From Corallium rubrum (taxonomy: Eukaryota; Cnidaria; Anthozoa; Scleralcyonacea; Coralliidae), in contig OZ036002.1 of assembly GCA_964035015.1 (NCBI GenBank), positions 8,728,143 to 8,792,142 of the forward strand: a stretch of 64,000 bases of DNA, in the 5' to 3' direction. The notes under the pieces were generated by a model that was given only the letters and a program-made list of their open reading frames with translations, did not search any database and had not been told where the DNA came from. Position 1 is the first letter of the stretch; the number at the start of each line of letters is the position of its first letter. Below, in pieces: positions 53,927-64,000 of the stretch. The position numbers were made by a program, and so were the translations under genes.

Positions 53927-56235
53927 AAAAGAAGTGCCAAATGGCACCGGTGGTAATGAAAGGGTTGGCAACAGGCTCACACCGACACAATAAGACGGTT
54001 TAGTAACTGCGCAAACGGGTTGTTGCCTTTCAATTTTCTGAAGGCGGCACTATGTAGACACGATAGGCAATGCCAACTTCAATGCTGACTACAAAAGCAT
54101 TCCTCCAAAACTATTTCACCCATTCCAAATACTAGACCTTGGTATTGATATATAACGCATTGCGAACAAAACCTGATCAATTTAATTGAGAACTCGGTTC
54201 CATATGTCAAACGTTTTCCACCGCCATATTTGTTTTACCAAACTAGTGTGCAAACATGGCAGCCTGATGTGTTAATTTTGTTTTGACATTTTAATTTCCC
54301 GAATGTCCCAAAGCGGAGTGCTTTGTTCCCCCTAGCGTTATCGTTCTGCATATAATATCCGCTTCAGAAAACATTGTACAATGTCTTGGACGTGGCCTAG
54401 AGGACCCAAAGCCGCGCGTAACTGAAAAATATCGTAAAACTCCGAACCGCAATACGAAAAACATGCACCACAGTACCGCAATAGTCCAATACGCGAAAAT
54501 TCCATTAAATTCGCTTAAATTGGGCCAAACTGAAAGGCTGCGCGGCCATCTGTTGAGGCATCTCGTGCAGAGGGGCACAGCCCATGCAAACATGCAAATG
54601 TCTTGAGAGTTGAGAAGGATATAGGAAAGTTATGGAAATCTGATGACTGAAAAATGACATTTAGTACATTTTCAAACCAATCAACTTTTACACGTTACCC
54701 TTTCATGCGTATTCGTTGTTGTGGAACAACTTTATCTTTTCACTCTGTTTAACGCCAGACGATTGTACTCATCAAAGGGAGAAGTCTCGAAAATAAAACT
54801 GTATATATTCATTCCGTCGCAAGCCAAAATATGCAGGGGCGTCGGAGCAACACCAAAAGTGTGTGTGTGTGTGTGTGTGTGGGGGGGGGGGGGGGGTTAG
54901 GAGAGTCCGGGGGTATGTCCCCCGGGAAATTTTGAAATCTAGAGTCTCTGCATGAAATGCCATTTCCTGCATTTTAGGACAAGGATTTACAGAATTCTAA
55001 AGGTCCAAAAACGTCATAAAATACTCAAAAGACAACACTTTTCCGGACATTCAAATTTCTTTATTATATCTTTATTCAAAGTCGTGGGTTAGCTAGGATT
55101 AGTGTATTGTGTTGGGTCAGGCTTACAAGAGGTACATTTAAAAACAGAATTCAATGTATAAAATATATGGTATGTATAACAATTGTTTTCTTGTTGATTT
55201 TGTTAATCATAACTTTATTACTGGCCTTGTTAAAAAGTGGGGAGGGGGGGGGAGGGCAAACATGTTCTGCCCTCCCCCCCCCCCCGAAAAAAAAAGATGA
55301 TATTTGTGCGCAAAGGAAAGGAATAAAATTCTTTAAACGTTAAAAAGAGTAAGTTATTAGTGGGTTTTCTTACGGACTATTTTTAGTCCAAGTTTCGACG
55401 TGTGCATGACATTCGCGATAATTTTAATAATTTTGATTTTCATTTTGGTGTTAAGATCTAGACAAGAAGAATTTGTAAACAGGCTTGTCAATATTCCCTT
55501 TACTATTAGTCATAAGTAGACACTCACAGAACCTTATACCCAGGAGAATAAAGCTATTTCACGGTGACTTACATCAACAGAAAAAGTCTTGTTCTTGCCT
55601 CAGTCAGTGTATATACCATTGTCGGGTTGTCTAAAGTGGCGATTGCATGATATAATGTTTGCCAAAGCTTGAGAGGGAATTTATTTGGCATTAGGATACT
55701 TCGTATGTCATTGTTATTTCCCACGGTGGCGGGAAAGTGGCTAACGAGTTTCTGTTTGTCAGGCGGCTGCCAGCGGCAATGTTTAAGTAATTCTACACTT
55801 TGCTTCTACTTTAAATTGCTGAGCTAACAAACGAGTCACGAGTGTTTGCATATTCAGAATGAGATACAAAAAGTTTGAAGTCTTACCTTCGTCCGTTGAC
55901 GGTGAAACGGGTTCCTCGAGTGACTTTCTCTGACTCAGAAACCTTTCGGTAGCCTGGCCTGCGTAAACGGTCATACAACGGCTGGGCAAAGCTAAAACAC
56001 TACCACCGTGGTCCTCCTCCGAATCTCTCTTCAGCGCTACTTGTGCTGCCATTAAACGTTGCCGTTCGATGATTAGACTACACTTCGAACACTGACAGTC
56101 TTTCCATTGGCAGTAGCGCTTGTGACCTTTTAGATAAGAAATTATTCCATGATTTCGACAACGGGCACATCTCGGGGTCCTGACGTTGTCCTCAGCGGTC
56201 AGCTCCGGACTGGTTAAAACTTCTGTCATTGACAT
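49921..56235 (-). CDS. DMRTA: DMRT transcription factor (DM + DMA domains, C-terminal zinc ribbon), 376 aa
   Basis: Exon 1 (55887-56235) and exon 2 (49921-50702) join in phase 1 across a 5.2-kb intron (GTAAGA donor, TTTTAG acceptor). The DM domain at residues ~20-70 has the intertwined zinc site [28 protein letters not shown] and the DNA-minor-groove tail [15 protein letters not shown]. Residues ~210-246 hold the DMA motif ([34 protein letters not shown]), found in the DMRTA (DMRT4/5) and DMRT3 group. A basic KRRRMGSR stretch at ~140 could be a nuclear signal. The C-terminus carries [20 protein letters not shown] at ~347-366, a four-cysteine zinc ribbon (UPF0547-like) not standard for vertebrate DMRTs. 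DMRT proteins regulate sexual, neural and developmental programmes. Reading through exon 1 gives no long extension, which supports the splice. Confidence 0.9.
50765..50910. repeat. (AT)n and (GATATA)n microsatellite
   Basis: AT runs interrupted by GATATAGATATAGATATATAC. It lies ~60 bp inside the DMRT intron, near the exon 2 acceptor. Confidence 0.95.
51000..51075 (+). repeat. Penelope-like or hammerhead-like fragment
   Basis: CTGAAGA, a TGCC-TACG-GGCA stem, then GAAAC (51021-51047), followed by AATAAATAAATAAATA. It resembles the motif at 26172 in layout. Fragment only. Confidence 0.3.
51205..51260. repeat. (AT)n microsatellite and TATATAAGGGT repeat
   Basis: An AT run of ~17 units is followed by TATATAAGGGTGTATATATA, AGGGTAAA. 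DMRT intron. Confidence 0.9.
51497..51655. repeat. long-hairpin foldback repeat, copy 2
   Basis: CCATGATTTAGATGCATGTT, AAGTAAAAGAATAAAAGCACTGC and GTTTTAACATGCATCTAAATC, CAAATCGCCGACGATCGGCG match 15173-15356 with the left arm shortened. Confidence 0.75.
51911..52209. mobile_element. hAT-type MITE, 8-bp target duplication
   Basis: CAGGGACGTAGTCAGG and CCTGGCTACGTCCCTG ends are flanked by ATAGATTG on both sides. The interior has C-tracts, GAAATGGCATTTCAGCGACT and TTTCCCGGGGGAGCATGTCC. Decayed relatives lie at 470-640 and 54830-55060. Confidence 0.85.
52380..53510. repeat. degenerate dispersed tandem modules
   Basis: Phrases such as TTTCTGTGCAGCCAATTAGC, GTTGTGTATCGTAGTGGCAA, TCGAGAGTAACAATT and GCGACAACCGGCCACA recur at about 52400-52600, 53180-53240, 53290-53370 and 53440-53500, with irregular spacing. 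Stretch 52650-52810 (TGCCCTTTTTGCAACAGAAA, AGTGCACTTTTATGA) looks like another repeat. The short ORFs lack domains. Confidence 0.5.
53511..55886. other. rest of the DMRT intron: MITE fragments and simple repeats
   Basis: 53507-53580 is a relative of the MITE at 1938. 53890-53970 and 54735-54785 are copies of the ACTCTGTCTAACGCCAGACG family in opposite orientations. 54860-54896 is (TG)n plus poly-G. 54900-55060 is hAT debris. 55240-55290 has G and C tracts. No gene. Confidence 0.5.
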
Positions 56236-59200
56236 TGTTTACTGATCGAGCAGATTTGACTCTTCTTTCTATATCGACGAGAAATTAACGTTTTACAGTA
56301 CAAGCTTGTAAGTCTCTTGTCACTTCGCGAACGATATATCACGGTGTTCCCAAACCGTTCGGGTCTTTTATTCGGTGGACAGTCGAGCTCAATTGGTAAC
56401 TATTTGGCGATTGACATTAGCTTTTGTTACCATTGTCATTTGGAAAGTTTCCGACCAACCACATTCAATAAAAAAACGTTTAGAAACAAAGCGGTCGGCT
56501 TTCGTTAAGTGCTATGAAACACCTCAGCACTGTCATTTGCATGCAAATCAGTTCGAAAACCGGATATCGTGTCTTAACTCGTTTTAATAAGATGCTCTCG
56601 CTTGTCGAGTCGGGGTTTTGATTTTTGATGGGATCGACAAAAGTCACTATATATGCAACAAAGGCCACTACGGCTGTATATAGGTATGGCTTTATTGCTA
56701 GCTTTGTTCAGTCCTCAAGTGTTTTTTTGAGTAAGGTCTTGCGAACGACTAAGTTTCCACGGCTGCTAGTTTTGATTTCAATTCATCTTCAAGTTCACCC
56801 AACTGTCTTAAGTATATCTTCTACACAATCCATGAAAAAACAATATCAGAAATTTGTCAGCTTTTATTTAAAAAGCCCGTCGGGAATGAAAAATCGCATC
56901 GATATCATCTTTCTTAAGACACCGTGAAAATTGTACTTACGCCATCAATGTAAAGATTGTGCAAATTGGTTTAATTAAACGGTCAAATAATTCTGGTTGC
57001 TTCACATTGTTGACAATCAGTGCACGGTATTATATATACACTTGTCTCATGACTTATATGTTCGCTGTTTTCTCCTTCAAGTTCTTAATTATAGTTTTTA
57101 TAAGTAACGTCGGTATCGCATTTTGATTTCGCTTTATCAGTCTGACAAAGGACAAGCTAACAGCGATAAGAATTCAAGTTCATTTAAGTAATCTTTAAGA
57201 ACGGCACCTGCATATATACATCAAAGGAAACACCCACACACCCTTGTTTGCTCCCATAACAAATTTGTTTCGAACGGGCTCGAAGGCTCATCCTGTTGAA
57301 CTTTGCCTCGTTGATCTCCTGGCATACAGGATCATCCGGTGCGAATGGATAGAACAGTAAACACATACACGGTAGTTATGCAAGCTGCACGATTTTTCGC
57401 TTCTAGCATTATTTTCCGTGATTTCAACCGTTTAATATCTGTGATGTGTATTTTGAGGCAATTTTATCAAAATAATTAATCTTTTTGTCAGTGCTAACTT
57501 GACTATACCCGAATCCTTATTACTAGGACTATACATCACTACAAGTTATTTCGTGCTGGTAATATAGTATATGGGGGAGCCAGCTTGAAAGCTTTTGCTC
57601 CTCTGGCAGCCGTTCACTAACATTTTTTTTTTAATAACTATATACTCATTTTTATTTTATAATCGCTATATTTCTTTCTTTATTATTATTTATTGTAAAT
57701 TTTCCTAAAACAGTGTAAACATAAAGTTGAAGTTGAAGTTTGAAGTTATTATCGGCGGATGTTTTTTGTTTTGGAGAACACGCAACGTGCCGCACCGCGG
57801 TTTGCATCTGATAATCGAAAAGCCGCGTGTCCCCATCTGCAAGTATGTGTCCACACCTTGATTAGGATTTGGCGCTTCCCCAATAGGTTCGATTATGACT
57901 GCAGCATGCATGTGACATTGTGGGCACGAGATTGACAAGCAACGACTATAGGAACCGAGGCCTCCCTGAACTGGGATGAATCAAATCAAACCGGGCTGAA
58001 TCAAATCTGCATTTTGGTTTTTGTTTACATGAGGCCGGCCTTGAAACTATATATAGGCTTGGTTTCGCTGTTACTCCAAGATTTGTGTCAATTACCTTAC
58101 AGCTCGTGACGGCCGGAGAATCATTATTTTATGTGGATTTGACACCAATCTCATTTAAAACAACAAATTGAGTTTGAGAGGTGAAAGTGCTTCAGTTCGG
58201 TCTAGCAAGCGACCTGAGATTAACCGACTTATGAAAACGATCTACAGTAAAAACACTACAACCGACCCGAAATCACTCCGACCTAAGTTCGGGTCGGCTT
58301 CATGTAAACACCCCTTAATGGCGGTTAGCATGCACGTTTCAAGAACCCACTTGCCTTTGATGGAGGGAGTGTCCAGCAATTTCAAAATCAAACACTGCAA
58401 ACTGAGAGAATAGCAAGTGGTGTTTTATCTGTGCTCTAAATCTTGACCTGAGAAGAGTCCCATTTCCACCTCTTCGGACAATATATTGGCCACTCTGCGT
58501 TTTTATATTGGCATACTGATTACAAACGTCCGACTCCCCTTAAACACTTATTATGAGGGAGTAGCTAATGGTCGTGGGTCGTGGGTAAAATGTCGTGGGT
58601 CGTGATTTTTCCCAAAAATTGTGAATAAATTATAGAAGTTGTATTATTGAAGTTGAATAAATTGAATAGCTATTGGGAGGAAGTGGATTTTGCACAAACT
58701 TGGCGAAGGTGATTGCATTGGCAAGAGTAATCGAAAACATTAAATATTACAATCAGAAGTATTATCAACATCAATATTAAAAGGAATACGATTATACTAA
58801 ATAATTTAAAGGTGAATCACAATCGCTACTGCATGCGCATTTACGGAGATATCGACGGGTCATGGGTGAGTTAAATTTGAAAGCCGCGTTTCCATGCTAT
58901 TATAGAACCAACCGCCTGAGTGAGGAACGTTTCACTTAGAACTTCACAAACTTTCGAAGAAAACTATTCTGACTATGTACTTAATTCTGCCCATGCAAAC
59001 AAATGTGCGTGAAAATTATTGTAAAGCGTATGACTGAACGTCATGCAGAGCAATATATTGTAAACGCACACGGCGTTTCCGGCCATTCTCGCTAAATTTT
59101 GTGTTCGTTTCCGAAGTAGCGAACAAGAAGACATTGCGTCAAATAATATTTTGGACTCGATTTTTGAGTTTTGACTCTGTAGCCAGGCCTCATTCAGCCT

Positions 59201-61350
59201 CGTATTGGTGTGGGTTCATGATCAACATTCTGATCAGACCCTACTATCTGCGTGTGTGTGTGTGTTTTTGACTTATACAAATTCTGAAAAATAGTCTGAT
59301 GGGCTCAATGGTACATTGCTGTAAAATTTTGTTAAAGCTCTAGATTTGTCAAAACATGCATATTAAAGCACTTGGAATTGCATTGACAGTCTTGCCACAG
59401 CATTAAAGCAAGAGGCATGATTATTTAATGTTTGTATATTATAAATTATGTGTACATCCTGTCAAAACCATTGCCATATCATGTCATGTCAAGCGATAAG
59501 TTACACTAACTTGTAGTTCTCAATTTTATAATTAAAAAATATATATAGAAGAAATGTGTACATACTCTGTCTAGCTATAATAATTGTTACATTTTTGGAC
59601 TTTCCAACCTCCTTCGCAAGCAACTCTGTGGGCTCTTATGGCGAAGAGATGAGAAAAACTTGGGTGGAGTGGGCAGTCTCGGGTGGAGTGGGCAAGGCGG
59701 TGTCACATTAGCCACGAAGTGCACGGAGTTGCCTGTGGAGTAGGCTAAAGGTTGTTGTCCCATTTGAGGCAGCACTTCACTTGCGATAGTAAGTTCTAGT
59801 CTCTAAATTATAATTAACAAGACGCCTCAGGCGTTCAGGCATTCACTCGGGCTACTGGTAAAGTGCGGAGGTGCTTGGTTAAAAGGTACTGATTGAAGTG
59901 TTGTTGCAGCAATCACAAAATCGAAGCCTGAATCAAAGGCTGAATGTGCATGGTGCATACTTCATATGATCAAGATAGTTGACAGCCACATCACGGTTAA
60001 ACTACAAAGTCAGTCAGTCACTTTCAAAATCTACCAACATCGTGCAAGAACACCTTGATCAATAGGCAACGCTGTTCAACTTTTTGCCCAACTCAAAAAA
60101 GGAGCAAAGGACTTACTAAATGCCTCATGGCCTCACTCAGTCATAGTAGTATGTCACACGGCTAACAACTCACCGGAAGTATGAATAGTAGCGGAAGTAA
60201 ATTGTGCAAAAATGCAATTTTGTCAACTCGGAGCCCGAGTAATTATGTATAATTACTATAATTATTATATAATTTAAATAACTATATTATATATAACCAC
60301 TCCTCCATGCATTAACAAAGACGAACCTCAGTCTCTCACTGAGCTACAGAAGACGCTGTAGGTTTTGATATACAAAGTGAAATTAAGGTATGCTTTGGAA
60401 AATTCACACTATTATGTACCCTATACCATTCTAGAAATCACCATTTTAATCACAAAAGACCTACCTAGCATGGAGGAGTTTTCTGATTGGCTACAAGTAA
60501 CCAATCACATTGTCGATTATCAATTCGTTCACATGCTCCTTACTGATTAGGGTTAGGTTATCTAAACCAATCAGAAGCCTTTTTAGTATAGGCACAAGTA
60601 GAAATACCATCACCGTCTCAAAATCGGCAAAAAGACAAAACTAATCTCCCAAGGTCACTAAATCAACTGAATGCAAAATAGTCTTGCCCGGCAAATATTA
60701 TTCTACAGCAGTCCGCCAGAACAAAGTGGAGACCTTACGAAGTACGACGGCAACTGCAACGACGACGACGTCTTTTAAATAAATATAGTTGCGAAACAGA
60801 GAGAATGAATAATTTTTCGTCCCCAAGAGTAATCTCAACAACAGCGTCCTTGTTCTTTATACAACGCCACTTCGGGCATTTTCACATCTTCAGGACGGCG
60901 TCAACTCACCAAAATATGAGAACTGTTGCTTAAGAATGACTTCAATACTGAGACTACAATCATATTAGCAGTACTGGGGCGTTTTGGAAGTCATTAAGCT
61001 AGCTTCAAATATCAAATATAATAGTCAGTCAGCCGTGACTTTTTTTAATTATAAAGTTTATGTTGCTTTTTAACCGCCGCCGTCGTCCAACAATGTAAGG
61101 TCCCTAGTGTCAAAGAAGTGATTAGTTCTCATTATCAGGATGTCAGTGGCCGGATACAAACGGCCATTTTCATTTAGTCGATATATATATATCGAAGAGG
61201 ACAGACAACTAAATAGTCTGAATTGTCCAAATATAGTTACCATTGTTGTGCTCTGTGAAACCATTGACATGTTACTAATCTTTTTATTTTTGAAAACTGG
61301 TTTGTGTAAGCAATGTTTATGTGTGGGAAAGTGCAGGTAAAATGTGCTCT
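56236..61350. other. large intergenic region upstream of DMRT, no confident gene
   Basis: Minus-strand ORF 57184-57366 (LFYPFAPDDPVCQEINEAKF, NRMSLRARSKQICYGSK) has no family that I know. 57965-58310 has TTTACATGAGGCCGG and ACTTCATGTAAACA fragments of a MITE. 59830-59880 (CACTCGGGCTACTGGTAAAG) matches the inverse of 10060-10110. 59590-59760 shares wording (GGGTGGAGTGGGCAAGGCGG, TGTCACATTAGCC) with the inverse of 35395-35450. 58570-58610 repeats GTCGTGGGT. Otherwise AT-rich. Confidence 0.4.
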
Positions 61351-61353
61351 CTC

Positions 61354-61562
61354 AGACCACGTTTACACTACTGTAGAGCAAAAGTATCCGGATTCACATT
61401 GTTTTTTATTCCCATGAGGATGAAAAACAATGTGAATCCGGATACTTTAGCTCTAGTGTAAACGGGGCCTCAGACCTCGTTTACACTAGAGCACAAGTAT
61501 CCGGATTCACATTGTTTTTCATCCTCATGGGAATAAAAAACAATGTGCATGAATCTGGAGTC
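61354..61562. mobile_element. palindromic MITE with a partial second copy
   Basis: CAGACCACGTTTACACTACT ... AGTGTAAACGGGGCCTCAGA with arms AAGTATCCGGATTCACATTG around a loop TCCCATGAGGATGA. Immediately after, CAGACCTCGTTTACACTAGA starts a truncated second copy to about 61562. Confidence 0.8.
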
Positions 61563-62781
61563 TTGAACGACATTCCGATCAATTGTCGAACAATACCAAC
61601 CAGTGTGTTGTAAGACAATGAACTCTTTGTACAAACCTTTAAGGTGCTTAATTAATATTGTTATCATTATGGCAACGTTACTACAAAAGATTATAAACGG
61701 TCTGACTGCATGAGACAATGCAATGCGCTGAGATCAAGCCAAGAAGTCGAAGCTCTAAACTGGTTGGAAAACTAAAATTATCTATTTATTATTTATATAG
61801 TCTATATATATATTATTATTACTACGATAGTATGCTAAACGGTGTATACTGTATAATATGACATATATTATAACAAGTTATATTGAGCTCAGAGGGGGAA
61901 TTCAAGGGAGTTGATATATAAAGTGGTTAGCTACTCCCTCTTTGTACTAGAACAAATTAATACAGGAATCCTCTTTCGTTTAAACAGTTAACCGTGAACT
62001 TGTAGTTTTAACTTGGTTTTCCTAAAACTGTTTACAGAAATGTCCACTCCCTCTTTGGACTAGAACAAATTAATAAAGAAATCTACAATAATTAATCCTC
62101 TTTCATTTAAAACAGTTAACCGTGAACTTGTACTAGTTTTAATTTGGTTTTCCTAAAACTGTTTACAGAAATGTCTCACCCTAAATTTAATGTGTAACCT
62201 TTTTCGTCTACTCAGTGTTCAAACGTGGTGTTATAAAACTGCTCCTAATTGAAATGCAGAAAATCCCATTTAAAAAAATCACGGATTCTGCAAAAAGTTT
62301 CCGTGGGCTACCCTTAGACCCCCTAAAAGACGCGGATGTCGCATCGTTTAATGGTTATGCTAATTTGAATATAAATGTAATATACACACTATGTATTCAT
62401 GTAAGCCAACATGTATGCATCACTTTTAAAATCAGCATAAACTTGCATTTAGTTGTAGAATAAGATAAACTCTATATCTATAAGCTTCAAGCAGAAACAT
62501 GTTTAGGAACAACAGAGTACATATATATTCACAATCCAGAACAGTCTTATTGATAATCAAACGTCCTCTAGTCCTTCAAAAAGCACTCAATTATGGTTTT
62601 GACTAAAAGTTATTAATGTTCACATGATGTCTATGTTATATTTGTGACACTTCCGAACAATAGAAAACCATCCTCCTTTTGTCAGATAATGTATGCATTA
62701 ATATAAAGATCGGAACAGTACGTGATATTCACCGGTGCCTTAACTTCAAGTTTAAATTTTCTATAACTTTCACGATTTTCA
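61563..62781. other. spacer with an imperfect ~130-bp tandem duplication
   Basis: CCTCTTTCGTTTAAACAGTTAACCG at 61971 and CCTCTTTCATTTAAAACAGTT at 62097 begin two copies of a unit ending TTTACAGAAATGTC, with CACTCCCTCTTTGGACTAG between. No gene. The 62215-62463 ORF has no recognised domain. Confidence 0.5.
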
Positions 62782-63085
62782 ATGGCATTACAGACTCCTA
62801 AAGGGGACTTCTTCGTCCAGAACTCGTTCAACGGTAACGTACTTCAGAAAGAACTGGAAACAAACGCTGTTGTTCTAAAGCCAATAGCAGACCACGAGGA
62901 GTTGAGTCAACTGTGGTATCGCGATGGCAATTTTATAAAATGCAGACTTACAAATCAAGCTCTAACCATGAACCCTGGCATGGCCTCGACGGGATCGAAG
63001 TTGTACGTCTCTTTCTGTCAGTGGAGTCCTTATCAGAAATGGATCACGAAGAATAAGTTTCGCATTGCTAATCACATGGAACAAT
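62782..63085 (+). CDS. first exon of a beta-trefoil (ricin-B-type) lectin-like gene, partial
   Basis: The start Met at 62782 gives MALQTPKGDFFVQNSFNGNV, LQKELETNAVVLKPI, then ELSQLWYRDGNFIKCRLTNQ, ALTMNPGMASTG. This repeats the trefoil pattern of F-x-I-x-N...G-x-x-L and Q-x-W (SQLW), typical of ricin-B-type carbohydrate-binding folds; no toxic domain is present. The exon ends at a strong GTAAGT donor (CAAT/GTAAGT, phase 1). No following exon was found before 64000, so the rest lies outside or the intron is long. Expected role: sugar or lipid binding, uncertain. Confidence 0.6.
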
Positions 63086-63915
63086 GTAAGTGTTGACACT
63101 ATGACATACTAGACTATTATATATAGTTGTCTACTCTGTGACTGTATCAGTAGAATTGCAAAGTAGTGTAGACGGCGTGAAAACAATTTAAAGCCGAATA
63201 ACTGGAAAATAAAGTAGACAGTTTGACAAAATTTTTACTATACGATGACAAAACACCAGAGTGCGTAAAACTGACGAAATATAGGATGGGTTTTACAATA
63301 GTCAGTATAACTTCAGTATAGAAAAAAAGTAACTCAGCGGCGGTATTAAAAGGCAATATACTGCCTGTGCCGGAATTTTTAACAGGAAATATACCCACGT
63401 TTCTATTAACACTGAAAGCCTTTCTTATATATATAGAGCAAGGATGCAGGCCCTATAGTGGTATACTCATAACTGACAAAATCATCTTGGTATATATATT
63501 TCAGTATTTCGTTTTCAAAACTTTGGACTGGCAGTAAACACCAATTTCGGCAATTGAGCGTTTCGTTTTGATTAATACAAATCGTGCACGATGTGCCTGA
63601 AATCACATAAATGAGTCAAAAGATATGTGTTTTCACTATCATACATTTGTACACTGTATACACTTGTACACACTTGTATACTGAAATTAAGAAGCCTTTC
63701 ATTGCATTTCACCTTTAAAATATTATTAAGTGGCACACAAGTGTTTTACCCGTAGTCGTCAAGTTCGGTGTGTTAAAGCATAGAGTTCAATGTGTTAGAA
63801 GCAGTCCGCTGGCCTGCATGTGCGCATGATGTACCAGTAATTAATGGACCTTTAACCTTATAGCAAAAACCGCAATGCATTCTGGTAGTTCGATATCACT
63901 TCACTTCGAAGTGAA
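63086..63915. other. putative intron of the lectin-like gene, nothing recognised
   Basis: AT-rich. Contains short CACTTGTACAC repeats at 63650-63680 and the palindrome TTCACTTCGAAGTGAA at 63900-63915, just before the last ORF. Confidence 0.4.
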
Positions 63916-64000
63916 ATGGCTGCCGCGAGGCGAGCATTTTACTCCGAAGAAGAATTGGCCAATTTGCACGACTTTTTCTTTTGCGAGGACGAAATTAAAT
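63916..64000 (+). CDS. start of an unknown ORF, cut by window end
   Basis: ATGGCTGCCGCGAGGCGAGC opens a frame MAAARRAFYSEEELANLHDF, FFCEDEIK running off the window. The ATGGCTGCCGCG context and the higher GC content than its surroundings look like a real first exon, either of a host gene or a transposon protein. The TTCACTTCGAAGTGAA palindrome lies directly upstream. Too short to assign. Confidence 0.4.
   Translation, partial: MAAARRAFYSEEELANLHDFFFCEDEIK

Noticed and set aside
57184-57366. Minus-strand ORF with CYGSKQGCVGVSF
   Set aside because: No supporting splice partner, motif or context. Kept only as a remark within the intergenic entry.

Overview
The window looks like nuclear DNA of a marine invertebrate. 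An anthozoan cnidarian, most likely a stony coral, is my best guess. The inference rests on compact genes with many short GT-AG introns, AT-rich spacers packed with foldback transposons, a 2A-bearing non-LTR retrotransposon, SAMD3-like and cysteine-rich orphan genes, and repeat families I associate with coral genomes. No search was run, so the taxon is an inference.

Host genes recognised by hand-splicing: (1) adenylosuccinate synthetase (ADSS), minus strand, 15 exons from 37176 down to 16624, with every exon junction in phase; (2) a three-exon SPEC3/Stum membrane protein, minus strand, 41183 to 38447; (3) a two-exon single-pass membrane protein with a ten-cysteine ectodomain, minus strand, 46493 to 44785; (4) a two-exon DMRT transcription factor with DM and DMA domains plus a C-terminal zinc ribbon, minus strand, 56235 to 49921; (5) a one-exon TPR protein at 6083-7012, plus strand, lying among inverted and direct copies of its own ends; (6) the first exon of a beta-trefoil (ricin-B-type) lectin-like gene at 62782; (7) the start of an unknown ORF cut by the window end at 63916.

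Mobile DNA dominates. From 1 to 414 is the right end of a CACTA-like element. From 3.1 to 16 kb are minisatellites, foldback elements, an hAT-type MITE, RT relics and a full-length CR1/L2-like LINE (10.2-13.6 kb) with intact endonuclease and YADD reverse transcriptase. The 12.2-kb ADSS intron (17538-29775) holds a 9.1-kb element with CACTGCAAAAAAT termini and subterminal palindrome arrays. This element carries a SAM-domain (SAMD3-like) gene and a six-copy 487-bp tandem array. It appears to have split an older palindromic MITE. A short non-autonomous relative with the same end style sits at 47110-47508.

The rest holds long microsatellites (TTCG, AAAG, CAGA, GGAT and AT), two striking minisatellites (27.9-28.4 and 30.6-31.5 kb), a 5S-rRNA-derived SINE, tRNA-like sequences and many MITEs. 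The most unusual system is the set of CACTA-like elements, above all the large one with a gene cargo inside a housekeeping gene.
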